Assembly: GCA_021397835.1 (NCBI GenBank)
Contig: JAJFZO010000094.1
Span: 6,052,001-6,116,000, forward strand
Length of the DNA stretch: 64,000 nt
From: Moringa oleifera
Taxonomy: Eukaryota > Streptophyta > Magnoliopsida > Brassicales > Moringaceae
Reading direction: 5' to 3'
Position numbers and translations under genes: made by a program. Shown here piece after piece: positions 26,187 to 39,300 of the stretch (position 1 is its first letter; each line of letters starts with the position of its first letter). A model generated the notes under the pieces. The model saw only the letters and a list, made by a program, of their open reading frames with translations. It ran no database searches and was not told the origin of the DNA.

Positions 26187-27610
26187 CTACTGTCCTGTAC
26201 ACTTCATTAGGACTGCAGATGCAAAGTGCTTGGACCCATATCATTCATACTGCATCGATTCTGAGAATGAAATTAGAGCTTTATCATTAGGATTACATTT
26301 GGTCTTGCTCGAATTCAATATGATAATGACTAATTTTTGAAACTTAATCAAAAGTTTTAGATAACAATTCAATGATTGATGAACTCCATCTGGGTTCAGA
26401 TTATTCATACAAGCTTGCTCCCATCTGAATCTGACCCTTCTTGATTTCAAGGTTAGCATTTGATTAATTAATGGGTAAAATAGGTTAGAAGAGAAGAGAG
26501 AACAGAAACACTAAGCCACTTATGTGAATTTGGCTTGTTCGCATTAGCAAAAAAAGTGTTACCTTGTTCCTTACGATCAATGGATTGGTAGTTTGGTCCT
26601 TGATGATCACTGGTTGCCTGTTTAAACGGCAAAGTGATGATATGATTGTCAATTGATAGAAAAGTCATACTTGACATTGGAAATAAATACCCATTAATTC
26701 ATTAGAACTCGATGGTTATCGCTGCTTTTCACAATAGCACATCCATGCAGCTAGCTAGCACACTTGCATTCATCACCTAAAGTTTAATAATCAATGAATG
26801 GTCGCTCCGTTTATTAGCAAATGCACCAAATATCTGATTCAAGCACACACGTCATTAGATTCTTTTTATCTTGTTATTTTTTATATAGCTAGATCGATCA
26901 CAAGTTGATGAGACTGAAGTCATTGCAAAGGGAGAGAAAGCAAATGAAATTAAGAACCCATGACTTGAATTTTCCTTTTCCGACAGTGTTCCTACTTGTA
27001 TGAAAATAAAGGAGGGAAAAGCCGGGGAGAAATGAAAATCAAAAGGGAAATGGAAATCAAAACAAATCTCTACATAGCTCATATATGGGTGTCTCACTTG
27101 AAAAATTACTACTTGCAGCAGTATTTCACTTATAAAAGAAGTAAAGAACCAAAAATATCAGAGGAGAAAATCCACCATCTTGCCTTGTTTCCAGGATTAT
27201 CTACAGCATTATAGAAGTTTAAAGTAAACGGTGAAAATGAAAGAGGATAGTTAAGGCACGCAAAAGGCAAAAGTTGTTTTGCAAAAGCTTGATGCTTGAC
27301 CAGCAAAGAAGGTGACATTTACTAGCTAGAGCTATAAGCTCTATGGATTCAGCATTTACTAGAGTTAACAAAAGTGAATTATTCATTTAACTTATAGGGT
27401 TTAGAGGGAGTTAAAAGTAAAGCCGACCTTAGGGTTTTCCCCGGAGCAAACCCCACATTGAATGCCACGCGGTTTGTGAGGCAGAGAAGGTATTGCCACA
27501 GCTGACTTTGGCTAACCCTTCAGTTAATGCATTTGCTGTCATCTCTTGACTCTTTTTGGGTACCCATTTCCACCTTTTAGGTCAGCGTCCTTCCCTCTGG
27601 TCTCTTTTTC
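26187..27610. other. MYB gene upstream region
   Basis: No gene seen. The stretch 27421-27600 is less AT-rich than its surroundings, as expected for a proximal promoter. Frames on both strands near 26855-27318 look accidental. Confidence 0.5.
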
Positions 27611-27617
27611 TATATAT
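27611..27617 (+). promoter_or_regulatory. TATA box of the MYB gene
   Basis: A clean tatatat after a pyrimidine-rich stretch, about 195 bp before the ATG. It places transcription start near 27640-27650 and so puts the uORF at 27747 inside the leader. Confidence 0.6.
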
Positions 27618-27746
27618 GCAAGGACCAAAGGCTACCTTTGGCTTAGACCCTTGTCTCAGCGTGAGCTAGAAGAAAGCATAAAGAAGCAAGAAAGAGGTTT
27701 CTGAGATAGACAAGAGGAACGCACGCAAGAAAGAGTAGTGTTGTGG

Positions 27747-27779
27747 ATGTTTGTTTCAGCTGTCTGCAAGAAAATTTAG
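27747..27779 (+). other. uORF, 10 codons, in the MYB leader
   Basis: ATG 27747 to TAG 27777-27779 encodes ten residues in a frame different from the MYB frame, ending 29 nt before the main ATG. Given the TATA at 27611 it should lie in the mRNA. Confidence 0.45.
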
Positions 27780-27808
27780 GGAACTGGCTTAAGAGAAAAC
27801 AAGCGAGC

Positions 27809-29152
27809 ATGGGAAGACCACCGTGTTGTGACAAAGTAGGGGTCAAGAAAGGGCCATGGACTCCTGAGGAAGATATCATTTTAGTGTCTTACATTCAAGA
27901 ACATGGTCCTGGAAATTGGAGGGCAGTTCCTACGAAAACAGGTTAGATTTGGTCTTCATTAAATGGTTTCTATTTTGGTCCTTAATGCTTGGGGTTCTGT
28001 TGTTTTTGTTTTGTTGATCATTAGGGAAAGTGCAAATAAAACATCTCATTGAGCTTCGAAATTGTTTTGCTTCTCTCTTGCCTTTCCAGGGTTGCTTAGA
28101 TGCAGTAAAAGTTGCAGGCTTAGATGGACTAATTACCTCAGGCCAGGCATCAAACGTGGTAACTTCACCGACCAAGAGGAGAAGATGATTATTGATCTCC
28201 AAGCTCTTCTGGGCAATAGGTAACCTTCCCCTTTCTGCCCCTCTCTCTGTCTCTTACTATCTCACCGAGAGAAGCATAATCATCTTGGTTGCTTACAGAT
28301 CTCTTAGGTTGGAGAAATAACTCAAGAGAGTTAACTAATTCAGATGTTTAGATGGATCTTCCTATGTGTAATGTTTTGTTTTGGGAGGCAAGAATTGATT
28401 TCTCAGAGTAATTAATGAGACATTGATTATGGTGCAGATGGGCAGCCATAGCTTCATACCTTCCTCAGAGAACAGATAATGACATTAAAAACTACTGGAA
28501 TACGCACTTGAAGAAGAAGCTCAAGAGGCTCCAAAAAGGCTTTGAAGGTAACTCTATCTATGTTTATCAATCAGCTTCACAGTCCAGCCCTAGAGGTCAA
28601 TGGGAAAGACGACTTCAAACTGATATTCACATGGCTAAGCAGGCTCTCAGTGAGGCCTTGTCCCCAGATAAACCAGGCTGTTTATCTGACCTGAAACCCT
28701 CTGATGTATTCACTTCCCATTCAAAACCAGCACAAGAATCAACCTACGCATCAAGCACTGAGAACATAGCTAAGTTGCTGAAAGGGTGGATGAGAGACTC
28801 GCCAAAGGCAGCTTGTACCAACTCAGATGCAACTCAACATTCGTTCAACAACGTTGCTGGGACTGCATCTGCCTGCAGTGCAAGCACTCCTTGTAAAACA
28901 GGCAACAATGGTGTTGAACTGTCAGAGGATTTTGAGTCTTTGTTTGGTTTTGACTCCTTCGACTCCAACTCTGATTTCTCCCAATCTGTGTCGCCTGAGG
29001 CTAGCCTTTACCAAGATCACGACAGCAAACCAGGCTGCAACGCCCAAGTGCCGCTGTCTATGCTTGAGAAGTGGCTGCTTGATGATGGTGCTACACTGGA
29101 GAAGGATTACCTTAAAGATATCATTTTTGATGACAATACTAATTTTTTCTAA
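27809..29152 (+). CDS. MYB30: R2R3-MYB transcription factor, subgroup 1 (MYB30/31/94/96 type)
   Basis: Nuclear DNA-binding regulator; in Arabidopsis this subgroup controls very-long-chain fatty acid and wax synthesis, pathogen-triggered cell death and, for MYB60, stomata. Exons 27809-27941, 28090-28219 and 28438-29152 join to 325 residues. R2 starts after [20 protein letters not shown] and R3 ends with [20 protein letters not shown] near residue 120; the two introns fall at the standard R2R3 positions. Subgroup 1 marks are [18 protein letters not shown] (from residue 141) and [13 protein letters not shown] (about 194-206), plus the acidic end closing in DDNTNFF. R2 reads VPTKTG where VPTNTG is usual. 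The GQWERRLQ motif excludes MYB60 as the closest match. An AATAAA is at 29328-29333. Neighbouring MIF and ZHD genes fit the MYB30 locus, the GASA gene the MYB31 locus. Confidence 0.95.
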
Positions 29153-29327
29153 AGGGAAAGCTCTTTTTTTAGGATTCTTGTGACTCTTCGGCTCTTATTT
29201 TGTTAGGTCATGTACTGATAGAATTTTCAGTGGCCTTTCCTGGGAGAGTTGGTCACCCGTTAGTGGCAGAACTAATAGATCGAAGTGTAAATTTCATATT
29301 ATTGTCATCAAAATGCCTTCTACTGAT

Positions 29328-29333
29328 AATAAA
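29328..29333 (+). terminator. Poly(A) signal AATAAA of the MYB gene
   Basis: Canonical AATAAA about 175 nt beyond the MYB stop codon, a usual plant 3' UTR length. Confidence 0.5.
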
Positions 29334-30817
29334 TCTATCCCCATATCCTTAGTAAGTGATCTATGAACTTGGTTAGAATCTCAGAATGGTCAACAGCAGT
29401 AAACCATTATTCCAACAATTAATTTCTTAGCCTCACTTGCAATCCTACCTCTACATATATAGCAATAGATCCAAGTCTCTATGAATCTTTATGACAAAGA
29501 TGGTCTCTTCCCTTATAATTCACTGTTCATCTTACCAAAACTTGTTATGTGTTTATCACATATTCATGGGTACATATACTAGGATTTGGCGATCTGGGTA
29601 TGTGTTGCAATCATTTGATCATATAAATTATATAAAACTAACATCGTGTATTTACATTAATCAAATGGAACAGTACTACTCCATGAACATGTAAAAGCGG
29701 TGGCTCACTTAATGAAACTGTCTAAACAGCAGAAAAGCAACTTAATTAATACAAGCAGTGAAAACCGGGGTTCCCTTGTTAATTTTATAGGCTTTACTGA
29801 AGAATTGAAGTTTGACTTCGCTTTCATGTGAACTTATGCATGCCTAGAAGGAAGAAAGTCAACTACCATGCACAGATTTGGTTAATTAAAATGAACTGAA
29901 GAAGGAAGACATAGCCTTAGTTAGGCTGCATGACCAGGACTCGCCTGTAAAGCTAAACACCTTTATATAATTCCAAAACTCATCTGATGATCAAAGCAAG
30001 CTAGCTATTTAACACGTCACATGTTAGATAGATCTCCACCAGGCGAATTTGTAAGAAAGGATAAAAAGCAAGTGGTTAAACGACCTGAGTTTCAACCAAG
30101 ATCACAGGATACTCTTGTCATTAATTCTCAGTCACTCTTTTTCTGAGCAAATGGTTTACCGTTGCAAAAGAAAATTGTGGGCAGGAACTGCTTTGGAAAC
30201 CTGCGGACTGACCTTAAATGCACATGTGAATTCGTTTGAATTTTTACTTGTTTTTACAAGTCTCGTTTTATCATAACCACACAGTGATCGATACAGCTAG
30301 CTTGCAAGTAATCCCTACTGTAAAGTCATGGCTGAGAACAATAAGCCCCTCATGAACACCATAACTGATCAAAACCAAGAGCAAACAATACTCCTTGACT
30401 CTTCCTCCAGCATTCCTGATCTTCTTCTTCCTTTTTTTTTTTTTTTTCACCTTAAGTGTTTGGTTTTGGGTCAATTTCAGCAATAGAACAAGATTGATTA
30501 GCAGTGGTTGATACCTTCCACTTGGTTAATTAATTAAGGAGAAATTGTCGTTCTACCCTTTTGACTACTAGAGGTTTATTAAATGCTTTGCCTCCTCTAC
30601 TTGGATGAGACTTAAGGGAGTGTGGCATGGAGGGCTCAGTCAAGCATGGGGATCTAACACTGCTCATAAAGTCAAGATATCCAGCCCAACTTGAGAGCAA
30701 ATTTCTTCTCACACAAACATTAAGTGCAATTCCAGAGTGAAGTGATGGGTCTCAAGCTGGCACACCATGCAGAAGATCTTGAGAGCTCGCGCCCATTCAA
30801 CATCCCACAAAAAAAAA
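29334..30817. other. Intergenic, MYB downstream; no gene seen
   Basis: Mixed-composition DNA with a T-rich tract near 30430-30447. Short frames at 29491, 30271 and 30530 resemble no family. Confidence 0.5.
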
Positions 30818-30890
30818 AAATCTTTCAAGTCATGGTAATAGATATTATCAAATCTTTCAAGTCATGGTAATAGATATTATCAAATCTTTC
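30818..30890. repeat. 32-bp tandem direct repeat, 2.3 copies
   Basis: The unit aaatctttcaagtcatggt plus 13 bases occurs at 30818-30849 and, with no mismatch I can see, at 30850-30881; the first nine bases recur at 30882-30890. The identity of the copies suggests recent duplication. A poly(A) run precedes it. Confidence 0.9.
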
Positions 30891-33800
30891 CAACAGGATG
30901 ATTTTATACATTAATCAAATTTGGTATTTATTATGTTTGATTTCATGTCAATTGACATGTTACATTATAAATATGATCCGTTTCAATCAGTTTTACAGTA
31001 AAATCAAGAGAAGCAGATTACTCAAAATTTTGTGTATGATCATGACCCAATTGTAATGTGGACATTTCAGACTCTATTTTCTTCATAATTAGGGCCCATA
31101 TTCAACTGGATTATGTGAAACTAAACTTTGACAAGGGCAACAAGAGGACAGTACCATGTGCTGTACTCATGCATGCGGTGGCATGCCACACTTAAATGCA
31201 GCATGTGGATATATACTGCCACTGGGAAAGCTTCCCATTGCATCAATTTTCTATAAGAAAAATAGAAAATTAAAAAGAAAATCCATTCGGTGATCAATGG
31301 AAGCTTCCTGCGCAATCCCCCAAGAAATCTGCATATGAAACCAACCAAAAAAAAAAAAAGCAAAATTTTCGCATGTTTAAGTCAAATTTGTTTTATACGG
31401 TCTTTAGCATGTTAATAATATAACTAATACTATATAGCATAATGAATTCTTAGAAATATGGAACAGTACATTTATTGAAAATTATGTAAAATGGTCACAA
31501 AATCAATTTGTCACACCTAATTTTTGATAAAATTAAGTATTAAAAATAATAATTAATACCCAGAAGATAAAGAGATTGAATGGTACAAGAAGTGGGTAAG
31601 GTAAAAAGAAGGGGCAAATTTTCTTTCTGCCCTGTAGAGTTCTGTACATCAAACGAAACGGCTGATTAATATCTATCATTCTTAAAATTGATTATTAACA
31701 ACCAAATTGTCTTTAAATGTTCCTCATCGACTTGCTCCAATGGAGCAGCCTATATTGAAAAACTATCCATAACAACAACTTTATGTCAATTTTCGTGGGA
31801 TTTATTAACGTTGGAATTCTCTTAATTGATGTAGGGTACCAGCTTTGTATGCAAATTAATATAGATAGAGACTAAATGATGGACGTTGTCTTGGTTCATG
31901 AATGAATTAATTATTCCCTGAATTGTAAAAAACATGATTGTTTTTAATTTGCTCCAATGGAAAACTTGAATTGAAAGTAATATGACTAGAAAACTATTGG
32001 GGGGTGTGTGTGTGTGTATATATATGTTTTAAAAACTGTTTGATAATATAATTTTTAAAATAATTTAATGAAAAAATTTAAGTGATTAATAATTATGATA
32101 ATATAATTAATAAAAGAATCTTATCTTTGGTGTTTTTAATTGTTTTAAAAATTTAAAGTTAAAAAATAAAACAAAATAATTTTATTAAATAATTTTTTTG
32201 TTTTTAAAAACTAATAATTTTTTTAAAATAAAAATTAAACATGCCCTTATCCTTTGTTGTATGTTTTTTATTTTCTTTTTCTTTAAATTGGTAATTTGTC
32301 TCGTAGTATATCATGCAAATTAAAGATGATTTCGTGAAGATCCAATTCAAAAGTCCCGAAATTTTCAACCCATGAGATTAAAGATGTTTCATGTTTTCTT
32401 AATTAATTCTGTATTAAACATCGCAATCACTTCCCAAAATCCAACATTCAGGAGATTATTACAGTCCTAAAATATCATAAACATTGATCACCTATGGCCT
32501 TTCCAATTATAATCTCATGAAAGACAAGAAACACGAACGATTCTCATCAAGTTAGTGTCGCTTAGATCCTAAGCTGAATATATAGTCAAGGGCACCACCT
32601 ATTTTAGTTTGTCGCTTTGCATGATTCTTCATCGAGAAAGCAATAGCCATTCATACATTTACCATTCCCTTTTCATTGACAGCCTCTTATTAATAATCAG
32701 ATTTGTGTCCAGTCATGTCTTTAAGGAATACAACGTGCAATCAGTCACTCAAAAAGTTGAGATTTATCTCAATTAAGGTTTACAGGTAACACAGTAATTG
32801 ATCCTTAAAGCACTTAATTTTTACCCAAAACAGTAAGAGGGTTAAAGAGAGAGAGATGATGAAATACTTGTGGAATAAATTAAATGGTAATGAAAATGAT
32901 CATATGAGATAAGGTAATCAAATCTTTTGGGTACGTAAATATATTCTGTGGTCCAAGATGAAAAGGCATCTTAGCAATAAGAAGAAAGCAGATGTCTTCT
33001 GCATGAAGGAGACTGGGGAGTGCTTTAAACAACAGGTCTGCAATACAACAATAGGTCCAGTTGGGAAGGTGAAGTTGCATCAATCAACACCAACTTTCCA
33101 TATTTATATTAGGATTTCCATTTTAATCTGCATTATTGGGGATCATGATTAGTGACCTGTTTTGGTGGTTTTTGATGCCAAATGCAATGGGTACGTGTGT
33201 GATTGAAATGGGCTAAGATGCTTTATCCAATGAATCCAAAAGCCAAAATCATCAGTCGTTTCGCTGTGGATTGCAGAATCACCAGTTGGGTTGGGTTGGT
33301 GAGAGGCATAAGACCCTCATCTTTCACTATCTTCTCTAAACAAAATCATACTTAAGTCCCTATCATCCCTCTCATCTTTCTTCAACTACTGCCTTTTCTC
33401 TTTTCATCTCCCTCTCCAAGATTCACTTTGATTTCCTCAGTGCCTTAAGCTATCCATGCCCCTGAAAACTAATTTTAGCTAGATTGAATTTCCATGTACC
33501 TTACCACTAATGATATTTAGGGGTCCATCAATCACTAGTTGGTCCCTTTTCTTCTTCACTAAGCCAAAAAGAAATCCATTAAATAGTTCATATGCATGCT
33601 TAGCCTTGATTTGGGTACTTAATTTTATGATCTTATTGGCCGTCGAAATTCTCCAATATCATATTCTATGCATTTTTGAATTTGAACATGACCCAATAAT
33701 TGTTAGGTTCTCTTGAAGAAGAATATGATATGCTTCCACAAGATGACCAAAAAGTGGCAAAGTGTTTTTGACACACTGACCCCTATTCATCTCTAATAAT

Positions 33801-35880
33801 GTCATATACTGGCATTACCTAACAAAATGTGAATTCAGTAGTACAATGTAAGGAAAGGTTTTTTTAGCTAACTTTGGACCCTAGAATTCTTTCCTAGTTT
33901 TTGCAAGTGCAAAGCAAGTAGTACATGCACATAATTAAATTCTGTCTGGTTTAAATACGTTGGCTACAACTAACACAAAATCAAAAAGAAACACTACTAA
34001 TGCTACTCCTTTAGCAATTAAAGTATATACAGAATCAAAATGTTTCATCTGAGTTACTTAATTCACTATTACTTCTCCTATCACAGACATGCACACTGAT
34101 TTCTAAGCGTAGCACCTTGAAATATGATTGTCAGGTTCTCTAATTTCATGCTTCATGGAACTCCAAAAAAAAAAAAAAAAAAACCCTTTAAACCTCTTTT
34201 CATTTTTCTTGCCAAATAAGACTTCTCCACTGGGAATTTCCTGTGAGACAATTTTAAAAGCACAAAACTAATACGTCTACAGTCATCTACTGTTCTCACT
34301 AGCTAGCTAGGAATGCCAGAAATTAAGAAACAGCATCTTGATTTCAAGACTATATAACACTATTTCTTTTATTAATTATTGTAAAAGTTCAATGGTCTAG
34401 TGATTTATGCAGGGAGAATTTTCCATTTATCTCCTATGAAAAAAGGGGCAAGCATCAGAAATGTGCAGCTACCCATGTGCAGTTTCTTATCTATTTTGAT
34501 CAGTTTTTCTATGTAGAATGAATTGAAGTTTTCAAAAGAGTTAAGTTCCGGCTGAAACTGTAGAGCTATTCCTGAGCAATAAGCTGATAAGTACTGTGTT
34601 GCTGCTTTGCAGAGGCAGAATTGTTTCTATATCTTTCCAATTGAGAGAATAGGTAAACAAAATTAGTGGTTGCTAGCAGAAAGCTCCGAAAATGACCAGA
34701 AATTCCTAAGCATAGCTTGGTGAATAACACAAAAAGTGCCTAACATATGACTGTGAGCACTGTCCTGCCATGCCAAGTTGAAGATTCTTTCAAATTGGGA
34801 AATATATGTCGAGTTTCTTCTTAAGGAGAGAAAAATAAGTTAATAACAGCAACCTTTCTCTACACTATATTCCTTTAGGTTTATATAATAATGTACAAAA
34901 ATGTACCCAAATTAAAAGACAGAGGACATACAGTTGCATACCATGTAAAATCCACTTTAAATGGCCACAATATGAACTAAATAAAATCATTTATCTAGCA
35001 ATAGGATTTCTCTATCATCCAAAGTCATTTTGATTATCCAAAAAAAAAAAACTATTTTATTATAGAGATTTTTCACTAACTAATGTTTTTGAAAATATAC
35101 TTTTAAGAATAAAATAATTTTTTTTATTAATCTAATTTTTATTGATCTTCCAAACAGAAAATCATGACCATGTCAACATAATAGGGTTCCAAGAAGGAAC
35201 CCATGAAAATATCTTACCGAAACTATTCTCAATATGCATTTGACACAATTAACATAACCCACACTGTGAAACTTTTAAGGAATCGAGCTCCTCGGGTTTT
35301 TCATTAACGATATATGATGACATTTAATTAGAAGCTGGTTTGGCCTGTGAAAATGAAGCTAATATATTCAAAAAACTTTAAATGTAAAAGCAAAGAAGGA
35401 TCATGTAATGTCTTGCCATAATATTGAAAGTTATGTTGCATGCAAACAATTAGAGGGTTTGACCGAGAAAAGAAAAGAAAAGAAAAGAAAATGGGAGAGG
35501 GTATAATGGTGCGATTTTCGTACAAAGTAGGCAAGCTTACATATCAGACTCACGTTTTTAGGTCAAGGAAGACAAATGATGTTGGTATCGTATCGAAGCA
35601 CCCACAACCTTGCCTTTTATCATCTGTTTAGGGGCCACATAGTGTATATTAGGTTTTAAAAGCAAGCTTAGCTGTTCATTCTATTTTAAACCAATCACTG
35701 TGCAGGGTGAAAAGAAAAGCTTTCTCATCATTTTAGGGTTGTTAAGGCAGTTGGACAATCATCTTGCAACGACCATTATGGGATTTACCATTGTGAAAAA
35801 AATACTTCACAACAAGTTTTTATTGTGTACAACGAGTAATTCAGCCTTTGATTACCAGCTAGAAAGCAATAGCAAACTGT
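30891..35880. other. Intergenic, about 5 kb, no gene seen
   Basis: AT-rich segments (31.38-31.56 and 32.0-32.3 kb) alternate with mixed sequence. A (TG)n(TA)n tract is near 32003-32024, an A18 run near 34165-34183 and an (AAAAG)n-like pentanucleotide tract at 35466-35491. Frames at 32880-33152, 33510 and 35328-35906 show no recognisable family. Confidence 0.5.
35466..35491. repeat. (AAAAG)5 pentanucleotide microsatellite
   Basis: Five AAAAG units in tandem, about 600 bp before the MIF start codon. Confidence 0.85.
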
Positions 35881-35888
35881 TTACAAGC

Positions 35889-35915
35889 TATAAGTATACC
35901 CTCTAGGGTTAGGGC
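35889..35915 (+). promoter_or_regulatory. MIF core promoter: TATA-like box and TTAGGG repeat
   Basis: The TATA-like tataagta at 35889-35896 is followed by ctagggttaggg from 35903, a telo-box-like double TAGGG. Start of transcription would fall near 35920, in front of a pyrimidine-rich leader. Positions are inferred from consensus only. Confidence 0.45.
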
Positions 35916-35988
35916 TTCCCGATGACCTCATAGGAGTGTTTCTCAGCCTTCTCTCCCTCTGTCTCTTCCTCTTTCTGTCTAATTTTCT

Positions 35989-36039
35989 ATGCCAGTTTTG
36001 ACTTCTGGGTTATTCAATCAATTCAAGATTTGTAGATAA
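35989..36039 (+). other. uORF, 16 codons, in the MIF leader
   Basis: ATG 35989 to TAA 36037-36039 encodes MPVLTSGLFNQFKICR. It ends 33 nt before the main ATG and is in a different frame from it. With the TATA-like box at 35889 it would lie in the mRNA and could lower MIF translation. Confidence 0.5.
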
Positions 36040-36072
36040 ACGGGTTCGGGGAAGAATTTGGGGTTTGGCAGA

Positions 36073-36363
36073 ATGAGAAAGCGTCAAGTAGTTGTGAGAA
36101 GAGAGGAGCCGTCAAGAAGCTCATCAACAACTTCATCTTTCACTATCAGGAGTGTGAGATATGGAGAGTGTCAAAAGAATCACGCCGCAACTGTTGGAGG
36201 CTACGCTGTTGATGGGTGCAGGGAGTTCATGGCCAGTGGGGAGGAAGGAACAAGCGCAGCTCTCACCTGTGCTGCTTGCGGCTGCCACAGGAACTTCCAC
36301 AAAAGGGAAGTGGAGACTGAGGTTGTCTGTGAGTGCTCTTCCCCTCCTTCAAATGGGAATTAA
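36073..36363 (+). CDS. MIF2: Mini zinc finger protein (MIF)
   Basis: A 96-residue, single-exon microprotein consisting almost only of the ZF-HD dimerisation zinc finger. Residues 28-76 read [20 protein letters not shown], then GCREFM and [14 protein letters not shown], holding the Cys/His ligands of the double finger; a basic N terminus (RKRQVVVRR) and a VETEVVCEC tail complete it. There is no homeodomain. Known MIFs bind ZF-HD homeodomain proteins and stop them from entering the nucleus or binding DNA, affecting hormone responses and floral meristem termination. ATG 36073 is used: the frame is open slightly further up but has no other ATG. AATAAA is at 36381-36386. By position it corresponds to both MIF1 and MIF2 of Arabidopsis, so the number is a convenience. 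Confidence 0.94.
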   Translation: MRKRQVVVRREEPSRSSSTTSSFTIRSVRYGECQKNHAATVGGYAVDGCREFMASGEEGTSAALTCAACGCHRNFHKREVETEVVCECSSPPSNGN

Positions 36364-36380
36364 GAGTAGCAGTGTGTGCA

Positions 36381-36386
36381 AATAAA
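36381..36386 (+). terminator. Poly(A) signal AATAAA of MIF
   Basis: AATAAA 18 nt after the stop; close but workable, and other A-rich signals follow. Confidence 0.4.
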
Positions 36387-39300
36387 GCTTAAATTCGTGG
36401 TGCATGTATGAACTTGTTTTCTTATGTGGGTTTGAGATTGTTATAGCTTGCATCCTTTAGGGTTTTTCAGAAGAAACATACCTTCTCTTCATATTTATGT
36501 ATGAAAAGGGGAGAAGAGAACTTTGTGGTTGTTGTGGTTCTTGGCTTGATGAATTGAAGTCTCTGCCTTGTCTTTCTTGTCATACCCATATATCATAGTG
36601 AACTGATTAATGGTATTAAGTTGAACTATGAATCTATGAATTGGTGCATCATATCAGAACAAAGAATTAATCTTAGGTAAGAGGCTAAGATAACTCATGG
36701 TTGTAATTTCAAGCCATGACGGTCTAATTAATACCTTATTTTCAGATGTGAGGGATTTTTTCCGTATTTCTCACTTGATCCAATATATTATATAGTTTCC
36801 AAATTACATGATTAATCAAATTATCTCGGTAGACCATATAAACATTACTAATGTAACTCTTTGCCTCACAAGAAGCTTATAAATAACAGCCCATTTATCT
36901 ACTGATTTCTGATATATATAGTTTGATAATTTTGTTCCATCTATATGTGTTTTTGGCATGACGCATTATGCTTTTTGGCATTCAGAAGAAAGCAAGGACA
37001 TCAAACCCCAAACAACACCTTATTCTTACTAATGTTACTAGTCGAACTTATCAACAAACTAATTAAGTTATAATTGCTAGTATTAAGAAGTAAGCGTAAA
37101 AAACCCTATATAGTTTGATTGAAGCTTCATCGATCTCAACATTAATCCTAGTTTAACTTGCTTGTTAGAAGCTAATGATCAGGGCATTTGGCAAATGGCA
37201 CTAAGTCATCATTTCATGGGTTACTGATGAGAGAGCCAGTTCTGCACCTAACCAAGTTGCAAGTTTATCTTTTGACATTCTGGGAAAAGACGGATGGAAT
37301 ATTTCCTGAATGTAAGTAGTCTAATCTTGATGGCAATATCACTTTGTGTTTAAGCTTACAGGCCCACACATCTAATCTTGTTGGTTGTTATGATGGGAAT
37401 TTTCTTAGTGATGTACTTAAAAGGCAATTAAAGCTTAAACCATAATTCATCACTTTTGGTTAGTCAAGAGAATTCATTACTTCAAATCAAATGGATCAAA
37501 AGAGAGGATGCCAAAGCAAATGGAAGCCAACACAATGGCAGCCTTGTGACAAATGTTGTATCGCCTGCAAATCATGATAACAAACAGGACCTAAAATTCC
37601 TTAATCAAACACCTTATGTTACATCCAGTATCGTTTCTGTAAAATTTTTGGGGTAAAAAAAGAAAAGAGCAAGTACATCTATGCAAGATATCATAGCTAG
37701 CGAGCAATGAAATAAAGAAACAAGTAGATCTTTTAGTGTTTAAAGATGAAATTAATAGGATGGATATTTGCCATGTGGAGTGTGGAAGCAAAAGTGTTGA
37801 AGTTAGGTAGCAGAGTATGGAGAGGGAACAAACCTTCGGGTATACATTGTATTGAATTGGGTAGATGTCAATTCTGAAATACCAGAAGTTTCTGGATGAC
37901 CTTGAAGTATCACTGCTTAAGAGTATGCCCCAGGAAATCTCAGTTGGTCATGCCTGCAATTGGATAGCAAGCATGAGCGCAAGAGGTGGAAGTTGTTCCA
38001 CAATTTGGTACGTAATTCAATTATAAGACTATAACAACAATTTCTTTAATTTTCTCTTTATACTGACTTCACTCTTCTTGTCAAAATTGTATCTTTCATC
38101 TACCAAACAATATATACATACATACATATATATATCTTCATCGGCTGCATGTCCGTTAAATATCCATCAAGCCTATGTATCATTTTTATGTCATAAGAAT
38201 GCAGTTTTAATTGAAGATGCAATCCATGTGTCGAGGCTGCCAAGGCTTAGTAGGAGGAAAATGGAGGAAAATTTAAGAAGAAAGAAAAAAATCGGACGGG
38301 GCAATCTCAAGATGGCAAAGCTATTCTCATCGAGATATATAGATGAAGTAGGCTTCAAAAATATCTATCTTTAGGGCACATGTGTTACACTTATTAATAG
38401 GAAAATGAGAAGAGAATGGGCACAATTACTTTGATTAATTGGCAGCTAGAGTCCATCCAACTAGTTTTCCCAAGTTGTAGTCCGGCCTAATTCAGTGGCA
38501 AAGCTTGAAATGCCACGTCTCTTTGTGTTGGTATATATCTGACCTAGCTAGCTAGCTAGCTATGCAATTCTTTCAGAAGAGGAATAAGAAGCTAAGTTAG
38601 TTGTTTCTTCACCTCTCCCCTTCCTTTTTAGGGTTTATTCTCCTCTCTAAAACTTCCCCACTTTAGGGTTTGAACAGCAAAAGGTTTTAATTAGGACATA
38701 TAATTATCGTCAAGGCCTAGAATATTAGTAGTTGCTTGCAGCAGCTGCCCTTCGGCCCAATATGTTGTGTACTTAGATATCCCTATTGGACAAATGTTGG
38801 CTTAAATATTTGCCTTAGTAACTTACATCAAATGGGTTTGAAGCTCCCATTGGAATCATGTTTATCACTACATCAGGTGACCAAGTGAGCCTTCGGACAA
38901 AATAGGAGATTTATCTGTCAAAACATCCGCATAAATCGTATCAATAAAAAATAAGGATTAATTCGGTAGAATCAATGTTATAATACTTATTAGTTCTTAT
39001 TTGACCCATATGTGGATGGCTCAAGAGGGCTAGAGGAAAAGACAAAAGATTTGACCTCCTGACAGTCATGAAGGCATTATTTCACAGCCAAAGTTTGAAT
39101 AAAACTAAGTTGGGTTGATGAGATTCCTAGGGAAGATTGGGTTGAGTTGAGGGTGAGGGAAAGCCATCAAAAGGGTCATAAGGTACAGAGAAGTGGGTGG
39201 CATGTGAACTTCAAAAGGCCATGTGGTTACCTTATTTGGGTCAGACAATTGGGCTCTTTCCATTTTGTTTTCACATGTCATAAGGGCCACAAACCCCAAT

